Below, in pieces: positions 7,707 to 17,076 of a stretch of DNA of 64,000 nt; position 1 is the stretch's first letter, and the number at the start of each line of letters is the position of its first letter. The notes below the pieces were generated by a model, which worked only from the letters and a program-made list of their open reading frames with translations, did not search any database and was not told the DNA's origin. The position numbers and the translations under genes are program-made. The stretch covers positions 1-64,000 of the forward strand of contig DAOSSA010000007.1 of NCBI GenBank assembly GCA_035376985.1. The letters are read 5' to 3'. The stretch is from Brevifilum sp029548365. GTDB taxonomy: Bacteria > Chloroflexota > Anaerolineae > Anaerolineales > Anaerolineaceae.

Positions 7707-10178
7707 ATGATGCGATTTGATCGTTTTACAGAACGTGCCCAGGAAGCTGCTCAGCGCGCGGCTGAGATTATTCAACGTTATGGGCACACCCAGATTGATA
7801 CCGAACATATCCTGCTGGCGTTGATCGAGCAGCCCCAGGGTGTGATTTCACAATTAATTGCGACTCTTGATATTGATGGAGAAAACTTCAAAGAGCGGTT
7901 GGATTATATCCTGAGGACCAGTCCGAAAGCCAATATTTTTGGTGGCGGTGCCGGGCAGGTATTAATCACACCGCGGGTCAAACGGATCGTTGACCAGGCC
8001 AACCAGGAAGCCAATAATTTAAAGGATGAATACATCTCCACAGAGCACCTCTTCCTGGCTATCCTCAGCGAACGTAATACGCCATCATCGCGCCTGTTGG
8101 AGGATGTGGGCATCACCCGACAGCGTGTGATGGACGCTATCGACGAGTTGCGCGGCGGCCAGAAGGTGACTGATCCTAAGGCTGAAACGCGTTACCGCAC
8201 GCTGGAAAAATATTCGCGTGACCTGACCCAACTGGCCCGTGAGGGAAAGCTGGACCCGGTGATAGGACGCGACACTGAAATTCTGCGCTTGATCCAGATT
8301 TTGTGCCGGAGGACGAAGAATAACCCGGTGCTGATCGGTGAAGCCGGCGTTGGCAAAACAGCAATTGTTGAAGGTCTTTCCCAAAAGGTTGCCACCGATG
8401 ATGTGCCAGAGATCTTAATGGGCAAACGGGTTGTTTCCCTCGATCTCGGTGCGATGATCGCCGGGTCGCGCTTCAGAGGGGAGTTTGAGGAGCGGTTAAA
8501 AGCGTCCATTGAAGAAATTCAACGTTCGGAAGGTGAAATCATCCTGTTCATTGATGAACTCCATACCGTGGTGGGTGCAGGTGCAGCCCAGGGTGCGATG
8601 GATGCTTCCAGTATGCTTAAGCCCGCGTTGGCGCGCGGTGAACTGCAGTGTGTCGGTGCGACCACATTGAATGAATATCATAAATATATCGAGAAGGATA
8701 CAGCCCTGGAACGGCGGTTTGCGCCCATCTACGTGGAGGAACCTTCTGTCGATGATACGATTGAGATGCTGTACGGTCTGCGTGACCGCTACGAAGCCCA
8801 TCACAAAGTGACTTTTTCAAACGAGGCTCTGGTCCAGGCGGCGAAATTATCTGCCCGTTATGTCACCGATCGGCGTTTACCGGATAAAGCCATTGACCTG
8901 ATCGATGAAGCTGCGGCTAAGCTGCGGGTGACCCTGTATTCGCTACCCGATGATCTTAAGAAGGCGAAGGGTGAGATCGACCGCCTGATGAAAGAGGAAG
9001 AAAATGCGGGCGTTGAGCGCGATTATCAACGCGCAGCCCGCTTGAAATCTGATCGCTTGCGCCTCGAGGAACAATTTAATCACCTGCGCGATCGTTGGGA
9101 ACAGGAGCACAAACTTGATGAAGTGGTAGATGTGAATGACATCACCGAGGTGATCAACCAGTGGACGGGTATCCCTGTTTCGCAATTGTTAGAAGATGAG
9201 AAAGACAAACTTCTGCAAATGGAAAACCGATTGCATGAACACCTGGTTGGGCAATCAGAGGCGGTGGAGGCTCTGGCCGATGCCATTCGTCGGGCCAGAA
9301 GCGGGTTAAAGGACCCGCGGAGACCGATTGGCTCATTTATTTTTATCGGGCCATCTGGCGTGGGAAAAACTGAACTGGCGAAAGCCCTGGCAGACTTCTT
9401 GTTTGACGATGAAGATGCGCTGGTACGGATTGATATGAGCGAATACCGTGAACAGCATTCTGTTTCACGCCTGTTTGGCGCCCCGCCAGGATATGTGGGC
9501 TACGAGGAAGGCGGTCAACTGACCGAAGCTGTCCGTCGGCGCCCTTATCGGGTGGTATTATTTGACGAAATTGAGAAAGCGCATCCAGAGGTGTGGAATG
9601 CGCTGCTGCAAATCCTCGATGATGGGCGCCTTACCGATGGACAGGGTCGGGTGGTTGATTTCAGAAATACGGTGTTGATCATGACCAGCAACCTGGGAAC
9701 TGAATACGTGACCAAAGGTGGAACCCTGGGCTTTTTGAGCTCAACGGATGAAGCCGATAAAGCCGATAAGGAGAAAATTGAAAAAGCTCTCAAAGGAGCT
9801 TTCAGGCCCGAATTCCTCAACCGCATCGATGAAATCATCCTGTTTTCCCAGCTTTCAAAGGATGATATGCAGAAAATTGTGGTTCTGCAGATGAAAGAGA
9901 TCCAGGCGCGGTTGGCAGATCATGGTTTACAGGTTGAATTGTCAGAGGAAGCCAGGCTCTGGCTGGCTAACGAGGGTTATGACCCGGCTTTCGGAGCACG
10001 TCCGCTTAAGCGAGCCCTGCAGAAGCATGTTGAAAGCCCTCTCTCCATCAGCTTGCTTTCGGGTGAGTTTGTCTATGGTGATACTGTTTTAATCGATATT
10101 GAAGATGAACAGGTGGTTTTCAAGAAAAAGAAGGCGGTAAGTATACCCGATCTGGATCAGGCTGAAATATCGCAATAA
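7707..10178 (+). CDS. clpC: ATP-dependent Clp protease ATPase subunit ClpC
   Basis: Class I Hsp100 unfoldase that feeds substrates to ClpP. 823 residues. The N-terminal double Clp_N repeat (about 4-145) is followed by AAA domain D1 (Walker A GEAGVGKTA near 211, Walker B LFIDELHT), a short UVR-like middle domain (about 420-475, EENAGVERDYQRAARLKSD) typical of ClpC rather than ClpB, and D2 (Walker A GPSGVGKTE near 549). A TLGF motif near 673 sits where ClpC carries its ClpP-docking loop. AAGGA lies 11 nt before the first of two adjacent ATGs; either could be used. Preceded by a promoter with a palindrome and followed by a strong terminator, so it is monocistronic. ClpP is not in the window. Confidence 0.96.
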   Translation: MMRFDRFTERAQEAAQRAAEIIQRYGHTQIDTEHILLALIEQPQGVISQLIATLDIDGENFKERLDYILRTSPKANIFGGGAGQVLITPRVKRIVDQANQEANNLKDEYISTEHLFLAILSERNTPSSRLLEDVGITRQRVMDAIDELRGGQKVTDPKAETRYRTLEKYSRDLTQLAREGKLDPVIGRDTEILRLIQILCRRTKNNPVLIGEAGVGKTAIVEGLSQKVATDDVPEILMGKRVVSLDLGAMIAGSRFRGEFEERLKASIEEIQRSEGEIILFIDELHTVVGAGAAQGAMDASSMLKPALARGELQCVGATTLNEYHKYIEKDTALERRFAPIYVEEPSVDDTIEMLYGLRDRYEAHHKVTFSNEALVQAAKLSARYVTDRRLPDKAIDLIDEAAAKLRVTLYSLPDDLKKAKGEIDRLMKEEENAGVERDYQRAARLKSDRLRLEEQFNHLRDRWEQEHKLDEVVDVNDITEVINQWTGIPVSQLLEDEKDKLLQMENRLHEHLVGQSEAVEALADAIRRARSGLKDPRRPIGSFIFIGPSGVGKTELAKALADFLFDDEDALVRIDMSEYREQHSVSRLFGAPPGYVGYEEGGQLTEAVRRRPYRVVLFDEIEKAHPEVWNALLQILDDGRLTDGQGRVVDFRNTVLIMTSNLGTEYVTKGGTLGFLSSTDEADKADKEKIEKALKGAFRPEFLNRIDEIILFSQLSKDDMQKIVVLQMKEIQARLADHGLQVELSEEARLWLANEGYDPAFGARPLKRALQKHVESPLSISLLSGEFVYGDTVLIDIEDEQVVFKKKKAVSIPDLDQAEISQ

Positions 10179-10198
10179 ATTTGCCTAAACAACAATGA

Positions 10199-10225
10199 GC
10201 CTGGCTGGAAGAGCCAGGTTTTTTT
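10199..10225 (+). terminator. Rho-independent terminator after clpC
   Basis: Stem CCTGGCT (10200-10206) with AGCCAGG (10212-10218), 5-nt loop, then a T run from 10219 to 10225. It separates clpC from the convergent large signalling gene. Confidence 0.88.
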
Positions 10226-10238
10226 CTTATATTGCATT

Positions 10239-13200
10239 TCATGCATGATTGGGAAGTTTCGCGACAACCACCAGGGTGATATCATCTAAGCGGGGCGACG
10301 AGCCGGTAAATGCCTGCACATCTTCTAAAATGCAGTTACGTAAATCTTCTGCAGATGGGGAGAAATTGTCCTTCAAGGTCTCAACAAACCGCTCGATCCC
10401 GAAGAATTCATCGTCTTCGTTTTGTGCCTCGGTAATGCCATCTGTATAGAGAATAAGCACATCGCCGCTTTGGATTGAGATTGTTTTTTCTTCCCATGTA
10501 TTTTCTGGGAAGATGCCAACCAGTGAGCCGGTTTTCTTGATCTCGGTTAATTCGATCTGATCGTTTTTCTGGCTGAGCAGGATGGGTGGGTTGTGACCGG
10601 CGTTAACATAAGTAAAGGTTCCCTGATCGGGGTCGAGGATGCCGAAAACGACGGTTAGAAAGATACCAAATTCCGTATCTATCAGGATGCGCCGGTTGAG
10701 TTCGTGCAGGACATGCTTAGGGCTCATCCGGCTTTCTCTTGCGTAAGTGCGGATCAAGGTTCGGCTCATGGCCATATACAGCGCAGCCCCGGCGCCCTTA
10801 TCCCCGACATCAGCAATAACGATGCCAAGTTTGCCATCGTCCAGTTTAATGAAATCATAAAAATCACCGGAGGTCTCACGCGCTGGCAGCAGGATTCCAT
10901 TAATATCATATCCATCGATCACCGGCGATTGTGTGGGAATTAGGGTGTGTTGTACCCGCCCGGCCTGCACCATTTCTTCAGAAATTTTGCGATGTGCGAT
11001 CGCGTGAGCTCGGGAAATGCGTTTGACCTGGCGCAATTTTTCGGTAATGATGTCAGGGTAATAATTAACGGCCATTGCATGAAATTCTGCCAGTGAATCA
11101 CGGAAATAATTCTGAGCCTGGTCGACATCTTCGGGGTCGTTTCTTTGTAGATGGGTCTCACCAAGCTCCAGCCAAACACGCGCGCGCCACCAGCGCCCTT
11201 CCATCTTCTCAAGCATGTGATCCAGTTCTGTGAGCAGGTCAATCGCTTTCTGATAGTTTTTTTCTCCTGCTTCTATTCTGGCATTTGCGTGGAGAATCCT
11301 GACCTGATCGCCCATATTGGGGTGGGAGCGATAAGCCTCTTCGGCTTCCATTAATGCCAGCCTGGCGTTTGCGAAATCTTTTTTGGATGTAAAAATATCA
11401 CTCTTCAGGCATAAAGAGCCAATCTGGGAATAATGTGTATCGTTTGCCGATTTTGTTTGGGCAGTTTCAAGCATTTTAAGGGCGATGTCTAAATCGAGGG
11501 CACTGTGATTGGGGTCGCCAAGCAGATAAGGTTCAAGAATAGCCTCAGTTAACGCACGGTGGGCATCGATTAATTGCTGCTCGACTCCCAGTTGACGACT
11601 GTGGCTAATTAATTCGGTGAAGATCTCGATTGCATGGTTGAAGTCTCCCTTTAAGCGGAGAAGGTTTCCTTCCTGGTAGGATTGGGTCAGCCCGGATTCT
11701 GAGAGGTGCGTTTCGGTCTGTTGGATTATCTGCTCGCTTTTAGAGAGCCGAATTTCAGCATCTTGAAAATCGGCTAACCAGATTGATGCCCCGGCGATTG
11801 CTTGATATAGTAACAGCTCTTCAGAGAGGCCGCCGATCTTCCTGCCGAGCTGGATCGCACGCATGCGATAATCCCGTGCGAGACGGACCTTGCCAAGATT
11901 GTCGATCACCAAAGCCAGGTTGATATAGGCACGTGAAGCCGGACCAAATAAATCATTTTCCTCACTGATTTTTACAGCCATTTCAAGGGCTTCAACAGCC
12001 TGTTCAGGTCTGGTTGTGGGCAGGACGCCAATGGTTGCCAGGGCTTCTGCCTGAACTTCTACAGCGCCTAAACGCTGAGCCATTTCAAGAGATTGCTCAC
12101 TAAAGGCACGGGCTTTGTCGGGTTGATCGTTAAAGAAATAGGCGCGACCGGTCTCATGGATGAGGTAGGCAATGTCGGGGCTTTCTTTTGCCCCCTCTAT
12201 GGCTTTCATCCCCTTGAGACAGATTTCAAGGCTGTATTCAGGGTTATAACCCCACCAGGCAGAGCGCGCAGACCGAGCATATACCCTGGCCAGGCGATCG
12301 GGGTCATTGAAACGGTGAAGGTAATCAATGGCTTCGTTCCAGGCTTGAACGGCCTGGCGATGGTTTCCCTGTTGGGCACGGGATTCCCCTAAATCGATGT
12401 AGAGATGCGCCAATTGTTCCGGGTCGGTAGTCTGGGTGATAGCCCTGGTAAAATAGACTTCTGCCTCAGCAGTGGCAAAGGCATCCATGGAGGCATGACC
12501 GGCCAGATCCAAATATTCATAGGCCTTTTTTGTATCGCTGGTGATTAGAAAATGGTACGCCAACTGAGGAGCCAACCGCTCTTTTTGCTCGGGGTATAAA
12601 TCTTCTAATGCCAGACCAACACTGCGATGCAGATCAATCCGATCTGTTTCAACGATGGAATGATAGGCAGCCTCGTGCATTAAGATATGGTGGAATTTGT
12701 AAGTTAGCGCGGGCTTTACTTCGGCTACGGAAAGGATCTGCAATGATTCGAGAATATTGAGCTGTGTCAGCAGGTTGACGCCTGGCGCATGTTCCTTCAT
12801 GACAAATGCGATAACCTTTTCGGGAAAATAGCGCCCAATCACGCTGGCAATCCGCAGCGTCAAACGCGCATCCTCTGGTAAACGGTCAATGCGTGCGGTC
12901 AGCAAGCCCTGCAGGCTGTCGGGGATACGATCTTGATCAATTTTCGTTGAGACGCTGACCCCTTTGCCACTTTTATGCAGGACGCCTTCGTTAATCATCA
13001 TGTTGATCAGTTCTTCGATAAAGTAGGGGTTTCCCTCGGATTTGTTGAGCACTGCAGTTCTGATGATTTCTGGGATTTCTTTGGTGTTGATCAATTGTTC
13101 AACAAAAGATTGGCTCTCATCTTCTGACAGGTTTTCTAATTTAAGCTCGGTCAATCTAAGCCCAATTCTTTCTCTTGCAGCTTTGATTAGATTCCAACCG

Positions 13201-14597
13201 ATGGAATCCTGTTCCTGGCGTGAGACCAGGCAGAACAGGATCGGGGACGATGTTGTCAGGGAAAGGAGGTCAATCAGAAGGTCCACTGAAGATGCATCTG
13301 CCCAGTGGAGATCTTCCAAAACGATAATCAGCGGTTGTTGATTTGAAAGACAGCGAAAGAGGGTTTGAACCGATTGCAGGTACTTGTACCGCAGTTCCTG
13401 GGCTTGCAAAAGGTGGACCTGCGCTTCTTCTTGCTCAGTAAGATCAAATTCTAAAAGATGAGCAAGATAAAGTTGTAAATTCTCATCATCCAGGCAGACA
13501 TCCTCCATAAACACGGCTCCTGACACTTTTTTAGCACGAGAATCAGGTGTCGTTGCAGTGATTTCAAGTGCTGCACGCAGGAGGTCTTTAAGCAGGTGGT
13601 AGGCAAATTCCTGTCCGAAGGCCAGACTATGCGATTCAACCCAGCGGATAGGTGCCGCTTTATTCTGGGTTTTCATGAGTCGTTTCCATTCCAGAATCAA
13701 CCTGGATTTACCGATTCCTGGTTCTCCTAAGATCAGGCCAACACGACCCAAGCCGGCTAAAACGGTTTCACTGAGTTCGAGCAATGAATCCAGCTCTTTT
13801 TTTCTGCCAATCATGCTGGTCGTCTGAGAGATGGGTGAGCGATGTAATGACAACCTTCGATCGATTATTTGATCGACCTGCCATAAATTGAGCGGCTCAC
13901 TGCTATCCTCACAAAAAACAGGTTCCAGTTTTTTGGCCTTGATGAAAGAACGGATAAACTGATAGGTGTCGTCAAACAGAACAACCCTTGTTTTGGGAAT
14001 CTCTGCGGCGATGGCAAGATCAATACATTCAATCGACCCATTGAGAGATTGAAAGTCGAATTTCAAATTGGGTTTGATATTTCCAATCAGGATTGGCCCG
14101 GTATTGAGGACAATTTTCATTTGTATGACCAGGCCATAGGCTTTCATAATCGTTTGATTGAGGCTGTCGATATCCTTGAGAATTAAAGAAGCTGTATGAA
14201 CCGCGCGCAACGGATCATCTTCATGGGAAATGGGAGCGCCGAAAAAGGCGAGGGCAGTGTTCTTCCACAGCTTGGCAATCGCGCCCTCATATTCGTAGAT
14301 GCGTTTTGCGATCAAATCGAGGAGGTCGTTGATGATTTCAGAGCGTTCTTTTTTGGGGATCTTATTGTTGATCTCAGTGTCGTTTGCAATCGTCGTCATG
14401 ATAGCAGTGACGTTGCGTCGCTCTTTGGCAAGATAGCGCGCGGCGCTGACTTTACGGATCAATGTGTCGGGCGCGAAGGAAGCCATGCGTGAGAAATACA
14501 GATCTTCTCGCTGTATATTGACGGAAACAGGGTAGCCACAGGATGGACATACATGTGCACCCAAAGGCAGTTCAGACTGGCAATTTGTGCATTTCAT
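10239..14597 (-). CDS. Signal integrator: zinc ribbon, degenerate class III cyclase, AAA ATPase, TPR array, SpoIIE (PP2C) phosphatase
   Basis: 1452 residues. Order: zinc ribbon CTNC...CPSC (3-20); class III nucleotide-cyclase-like domain (about 60-250); STAND/AAA ATPase (Walker A GEPGIGKSR near 290, Walker B LIIVLEDLHWAD); a long TPR region (about 700-1180); short linker helix; SpoIIE/PP2C serine phosphatase (about 1215-1450) with ETSGDFYD, ADVGDKGAGAALYM, AGHNPP and LDDITLVVV. The cyclase homology is clear (FFGAPISHEDDPLRAV) but both metal-binding Asp positions are lost: the first strand reads VTAIMTTIAND and the second metal site KLWKN instead of K..GD, so it should not make cAMP. The phosphatase residues are intact, which suggests an RsbU-like output on an anti-sigma-antagonist; no such partner lies nearby. 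A near-consensus promoter sits in the divergent region shared with the CNB-PH gene. Confidence 0.9.
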   Translation of the reverse strand: MKCTNCQSELPLGAHVCPSCGYPVSVNIQREDLYFSRMASFAPDTLIRKVSAARYLAKERRNVTAIMTTIANDTEINNKIPKKERSEIINDLLDLIAKRIYEYEGAIAKLWKNTALAFFGAPISHEDDPLRAVHTASLILKDIDSLNQTIMKAYGLVIQMKIVLNTGPILIGNIKPNLKFDFQSLNGSIECIDLAIAAEIPKTRVVLFDDTYQFIRSFIKAKKLEPVFCEDSSEPLNLWQVDQIIDRRLSLHRSPISQTTSMIGRKKELDSLLELSETVLAGLGRVGLILGEPGIGKSRLILEWKRLMKTQNKAAPIRWVESHSLAFGQEFAYHLLKDLLRAALEITATTPDSRAKKVSGAVFMEDVCLDDENLQLYLAHLLEFDLTEQEEAQVHLLQAQELRYKYLQSVQTLFRCLSNQQPLIIVLEDLHWADASSVDLLIDLLSLTTSSPILFCLVSRQEQDSIGWNLIKAARERIGLRLTELKLENLSEDESQSFVEQLINTKEIPEIIRTAVLNKSEGNPYFIEELINMMINEGVLHKSGKGVSVSTKIDQDRIPDSLQGLLTARIDRLPEDARLTLRIASVIGRYFPEKVIAFVMKEHAPGVNLLTQLNILESLQILSVAEVKPALTYKFHHILMHEAAYHSIVETDRIDLHRSVGLALEDLYPEQKERLAPQLAYHFLITSDTKKAYEYLDLAGHASMDAFATAEAEVYFTRAITQTTDPEQLAHLYIDLGESRAQQGNHRQAVQAWNEAIDYLHRFNDPDRLARVYARSARSAWWGYNPEYSLEICLKGMKAIEGAKESPDIAYLIHETGRAYFFNDQPDKARAFSEQSLEMAQRLGAVEVQAEALATIGVLPTTRPEQAVEALEMAVKISEENDLFGPASRAYINLALVIDNLGKVRLARDYRMRAIQLGRKIGGLSEELLLYQAIAGASIWLADFQDAEIRLSKSEQIIQQTETHLSESGLTQSYQEGNLLRLKGDFNHAIEIFTELISHSRQLGVEQQLIDAHRALTEAILEPYLLGDPNHSALDLDIALKMLETAQTKSANDTHYSQIGSLCLKSDIFTSKKDFANARLALMEAEEAYRSHPNMGDQVRILHANARIEAGEKNYQKAIDLLTELDHMLEKMEGRWWRARVWLELGETHLQRNDPEDVDQAQNYFRDSLAEFHAMAVNYYPDIITEKLRQVKRISRAHAIAHRKISEEMVQAGRVQHTLIPTQSPVIDGYDINGILLPARETSGDFYDFIKLDDGKLGIVIADVGDKGAGAALYMAMSRTLIRTYARESRMSPKHVLHELNRRILIDTEFGIFLTVVFGILDPDQGTFTYVNAGHNPPILLSQKNDQIELTEIKKTGSLVGIFPENTWEEKTISIQSGDVLILYTDGITEAQNEDDEFFGIERFVETLKDNFSPSAEDLRNCILEDVQAFTGSSPRLDDITLVVVAKLPNHA

Positions 14598-14633
14598 TTT
14601 CTTTCCATTCGCTGGTCGCCAATAACCTGATAA

Positions 14634-14663
14634 ATTATATCATATAAGTAGTAAATTTGTTAA
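14634..14663 (-). promoter_or_regulatory. Promoter of the large signalling gene
   Basis: On the minus strand TTAACA (14658-14663), an 18-bp spacer and TATAAT (14634-14639) match the sigma-70 consensus at 5/6 and 6/6. The transcript would start near 14627, about 30 nt before the ATG at 14597. Confidence 0.65.
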
Positions 14664-14672
14664 AAAACCTTG

Positions 14673-14696
14673 AAAACCTGGCAGGGCAGGTTTTTT
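14673..14696 (+). terminator. Terminator-like hairpin in a divergent intergenic region
   Basis: Stem AAAACCTG (14673-14680) with CAGGTTTT (14687-14694), 6-nt loop, T run 14691-14696. It reads on the plus strand although no plus-strand gene ends here: the gene to the left is on the minus strand. It may be a relic, or attenuate transcripts started further left. Confidence 0.45.
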
Positions 14697-14772
14697 ATAA
14701 GAACAGCAGGGGCGACGCACCCTCTTTGATCCACGATGCTTCCTGCGTCATTTTATCACCTGGGCGAGTTGT

Positions 14773-14810
14773 TTCACAAAGCAAGAACTTGTTTTATACT
14801 TGTACTTATG
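14773..14810 (+). promoter_or_regulatory. Promoter of the CNB-PH gene with leaderless geometry
   Basis: TTCACA (14773-14778), 16-bp spacer, TATACT (14795-14800), each 5/6 to consensus. The -10 ends 7 nt before the ATG at 14808-14810 and there is no Shine-Dalgarno, so the mRNA probably starts at the start codon. Confidence 0.55.
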
Positions 14811-16505
14811 AACATCAAGAAAGAAACCATCGTTGAAGTCATCGCGCAAGTTCCGCTTTTTGCGCAACTCGACCCCAGGGAAGTGGGCTTTTTGGCGAAC
14901 GCTTTCATCCCGATGGTTTTTCAAGATGGCGATGTGATCTTTAATATCGGCGACCCTTCGGAGGCGATGTTTGTCGTTTATGAGGGTCAGGTGGTTCTGG
15001 CCTTCGACCAGGCCGATGATGAATTTCTTATGGCAAAGCTTTCCAGGGGAGATATTTTTGGTGAAGAAGCATTACTATATGACGATTTGCGCGATTATCG
15101 AGCCGTTGCCTCAGGGGTTACAGTTGTCCTCGCCATCGATTACAAGCGATATTTTGAAATCCATGACGAATTGCCAGATATCGAAGCGTCACTGGATGTT
15201 TCCATCCAAAGCCGACGGCTTGCAACCGCGGTCACATTGCCCTGGCTGCATGAAGATGAATTTGTCCACGTCATGACCCGCCGACACCCGGCTATCCTGT
15301 GGTCAAAACTGGCGAAACCGGTTGCTGTTGGTGTGTTTGTGTTGTTGGCGGCTGTTTTAATGCAAATGTTATGGTTACCAGGGCAAGTTTTAGGGTGGAT
15401 TGTCCTGGCGATTGGCATTCCCGCGTGCATAATTTGGCTGGTTTGGGCCTATGTGGATTGGCGGAATGATTATTTCATTGTAACCAACAAGCGCGTGGTG
15501 TGGATGGAAAAGATCGCCTTCATTCATGAGAGCCGACAGGAAGCGCCATTACGCACAATCATGTCGGTGGGCATTCATCGTTCTCGGTTGGGAACCTTAT
15601 TGGGCTTTGGTGACGTGGTGGTGACGACCTATGTGGGCACAATCCGCTTGCGTGAAATCGCGCATACTGAAGTCACAGCCAGTATGATCGAATCGTACTG
15701 GCAGCGCTCTCAATCGGTGGACAGGCGTGATGAGGCGCGCATCATGAGCCGAAAATTACAGGAAAAATTAAATTTTTCCAGGGACGCTGAAGACTTTGTT
15801 GAAGAAGAACCCGCCAAGCACGCTGCAGTTCGTCCTCAAGCGGACGAGAAGGAACCAGGGTTTTTATCCTGGTTGTTTTCGGGCTTTATCCGCTTGCGTC
15901 ATGAGCAGGACGGGGCGATCACCTACCGTAAGCACTGGTTTGTCCTCGTCCGGGGAATTTGGCTGCCGGGTTTGTTGATGGTCGGTGCGGTTGCGGTTGC
16001 TGTATTACGAATGGGCGGGAGACTGGCGTTTGTTCCGATTACCGAGACTCTGGCGTTCATCATGCTGTTTTTGTTCGCGATCTTCCTGTGGATGGTTTAT
16101 GTCTATGTTGATTGGCGCAATGACATATTTATGTTAACCCTTGACCAAATTATCGATTTGGATCGCAAACCCCTGGGAAAAACCCGCCGCCGGTCTGCCC
16201 CGTTGGAAAATGTGCTCAGCATTGAGTATGAGCGGCTGGGCTTTTGGGGCTATTTATTTAATTTTGGAACGGTTTACATTGTCGTTGGAAACTCGCGTTT
16301 ATCGTTTGACCATGTTTACAATCCCGCCAGGGTGCAGGAAGATATTTTTTATCGGATGGGTGAACGGCTGGAGACAGTCAGGCAATTCGAGATTGACGCA
16401 GAAAGAGAGCGCTTCTCGGAGTGGATCGCAACTTACCACCGGAAGGCTGCTGAATCGCAGGAAACACGTCGCCAGGAGCGGGGTAGAATTAACCCTTCTG
16501 AATAA
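14808..16505 (+). CDS. Cyclic nucleotide-binding membrane protein with two bacterial PH-like (bPH2) modules
   Basis: 565 residues from the ATG at 14808; a longer frame from 14736 would start upstream of the promoter. Residues about 12-130 are a CNB (CAP/PKA-type) domain; its phosphate-binding cassette reads GDIFGEEALL with a following Arg (DYRAVAS), so ligand binding is plausible. Two repeats follow, each with a pair of membrane helices, a YVDWRND(Y/I)F motif and a PH-like domain: helices near 175-225 then TNKRVVWMEK..., and helices near 395-450 then TLDQIIDLDRK.... The duplication is visible from WRND in both copies. A charged tail ends the protein. It is divergent from the dead-cyclase integrator, which invites but does not prove a functional link. 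No adenylate cyclase is in the window. Confidence 0.85.
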   Translation: MNIKKETIVEVIAQVPLFAQLDPREVGFLANAFIPMVFQDGDVIFNIGDPSEAMFVVYEGQVVLAFDQADDEFLMAKLSRGDIFGEEALLYDDLRDYRAVASGVTVVLAIDYKRYFEIHDELPDIEASLDVSIQSRRLATAVTLPWLHEDEFVHVMTRRHPAILWSKLAKPVAVGVFVLLAAVLMQMLWLPGQVLGWIVLAIGIPACIIWLVWAYVDWRNDYFIVTNKRVVWMEKIAFIHESRQEAPLRTIMSVGIHRSRLGTLLGFGDVVVTTYVGTIRLREIAHTEVTASMIESYWQRSQSVDRRDEARIMSRKLQEKLNFSRDAEDFVEEEPAKHAAVRPQADEKEPGFLSWLFSGFIRLRHEQDGAITYRKHWFVLVRGIWLPGLLMVGAVAVAVLRMGGRLAFVPITETLAFIMLFLFAIFLWMVYVYVDWRNDIFMLTLDQIIDLDRKPLGKTRRRSAPLENVLSIEYERLGFWGYLFNFGTVYIVVGNSRLSFDHVYNPARVQEDIFYRMGERLETVRQFEIDAERERFSEWIATYHRKAAESQETRRQERGRINPSE

Positions 16506-16566
16506 GAGAAAGCCGTTATAAACGGTTAATGGAACTTACTGGTAAAATGTATCGGGAGTATGCATT

Positions 16567-17070
16567 ATGGCTATTCGAAAAATATACCCTTATCAAGAAG
16601 CCGTTGTACGTCAAAAAGCACAACCGGTTGAAGTTTTTGATGAAGATCTGCAAACATTAATTGATGACATGATCGAAACCATGCGAGAAGCCCCCGGCGT
16701 GGGACTTGCTGCTCCTCAGATTGGCGTTTCAAAGCAATTAATCGTGGTTGAGTTTGGTAATGAGGATGACGAGGCTATTCCAGAGCAATTATTTGTGCTG
16801 GCCAACCCAGAAATTGTTCAACAGTCTGAAGAGCAGGTGTCAGGGATTGAAGGCTGCCTATCCGTGCCAGGATTTGTCGGAGAGGTGGCGCGGTCGCAGG
16901 TGGTGACGGTACGCGGCCAGGATCGGCAGGGTAAAAACCTGAAGATCCGGGCGCAAGGCTGGCTGGCGAGAATTTTCCAGCATGAAATTGATCATCTTAA
17001 TGGTGTTCTGTATACGGACCGTGCGGAACAAATCTGGCAGCCAGACCAGGATGAGATGGAAACGATTTAA
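16567..17070 (+). CDS. def: Peptide deformylase
   Basis: Removes the formyl group from the N-terminal methionine of new proteins; Fe/Zn enzyme on the ribosome exit. 167 residues with all three motifs: GVGLAAPQ near 38-45, EGCLSVPG near 96-103 (metal-ligand Cys) and QHEIDHLNG near 137-145 (HExxH). GGGAG lies 9 nt before the ATG. It ends 6 nt before recF, an unusual pairing since def is more often linked to fmt, and recF to dnaN. Confidence 0.96.
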   Translation: MAIRKIYPYQEAVVRQKAQPVEVFDEDLQTLIDDMIETMREAPGVGLAAPQIGVSKQLIVVEFGNEDDEAIPEQLFVLANPEIVQQSEEQVSGIEGCLSVPGFVGEVARSQVVTVRGQDRQGKNLKIRAQGWLARIFQHEIDHLNGVLYTDRAEQIWQPDQDEMETI

Positions 17071-17076
17071 TTTTCA

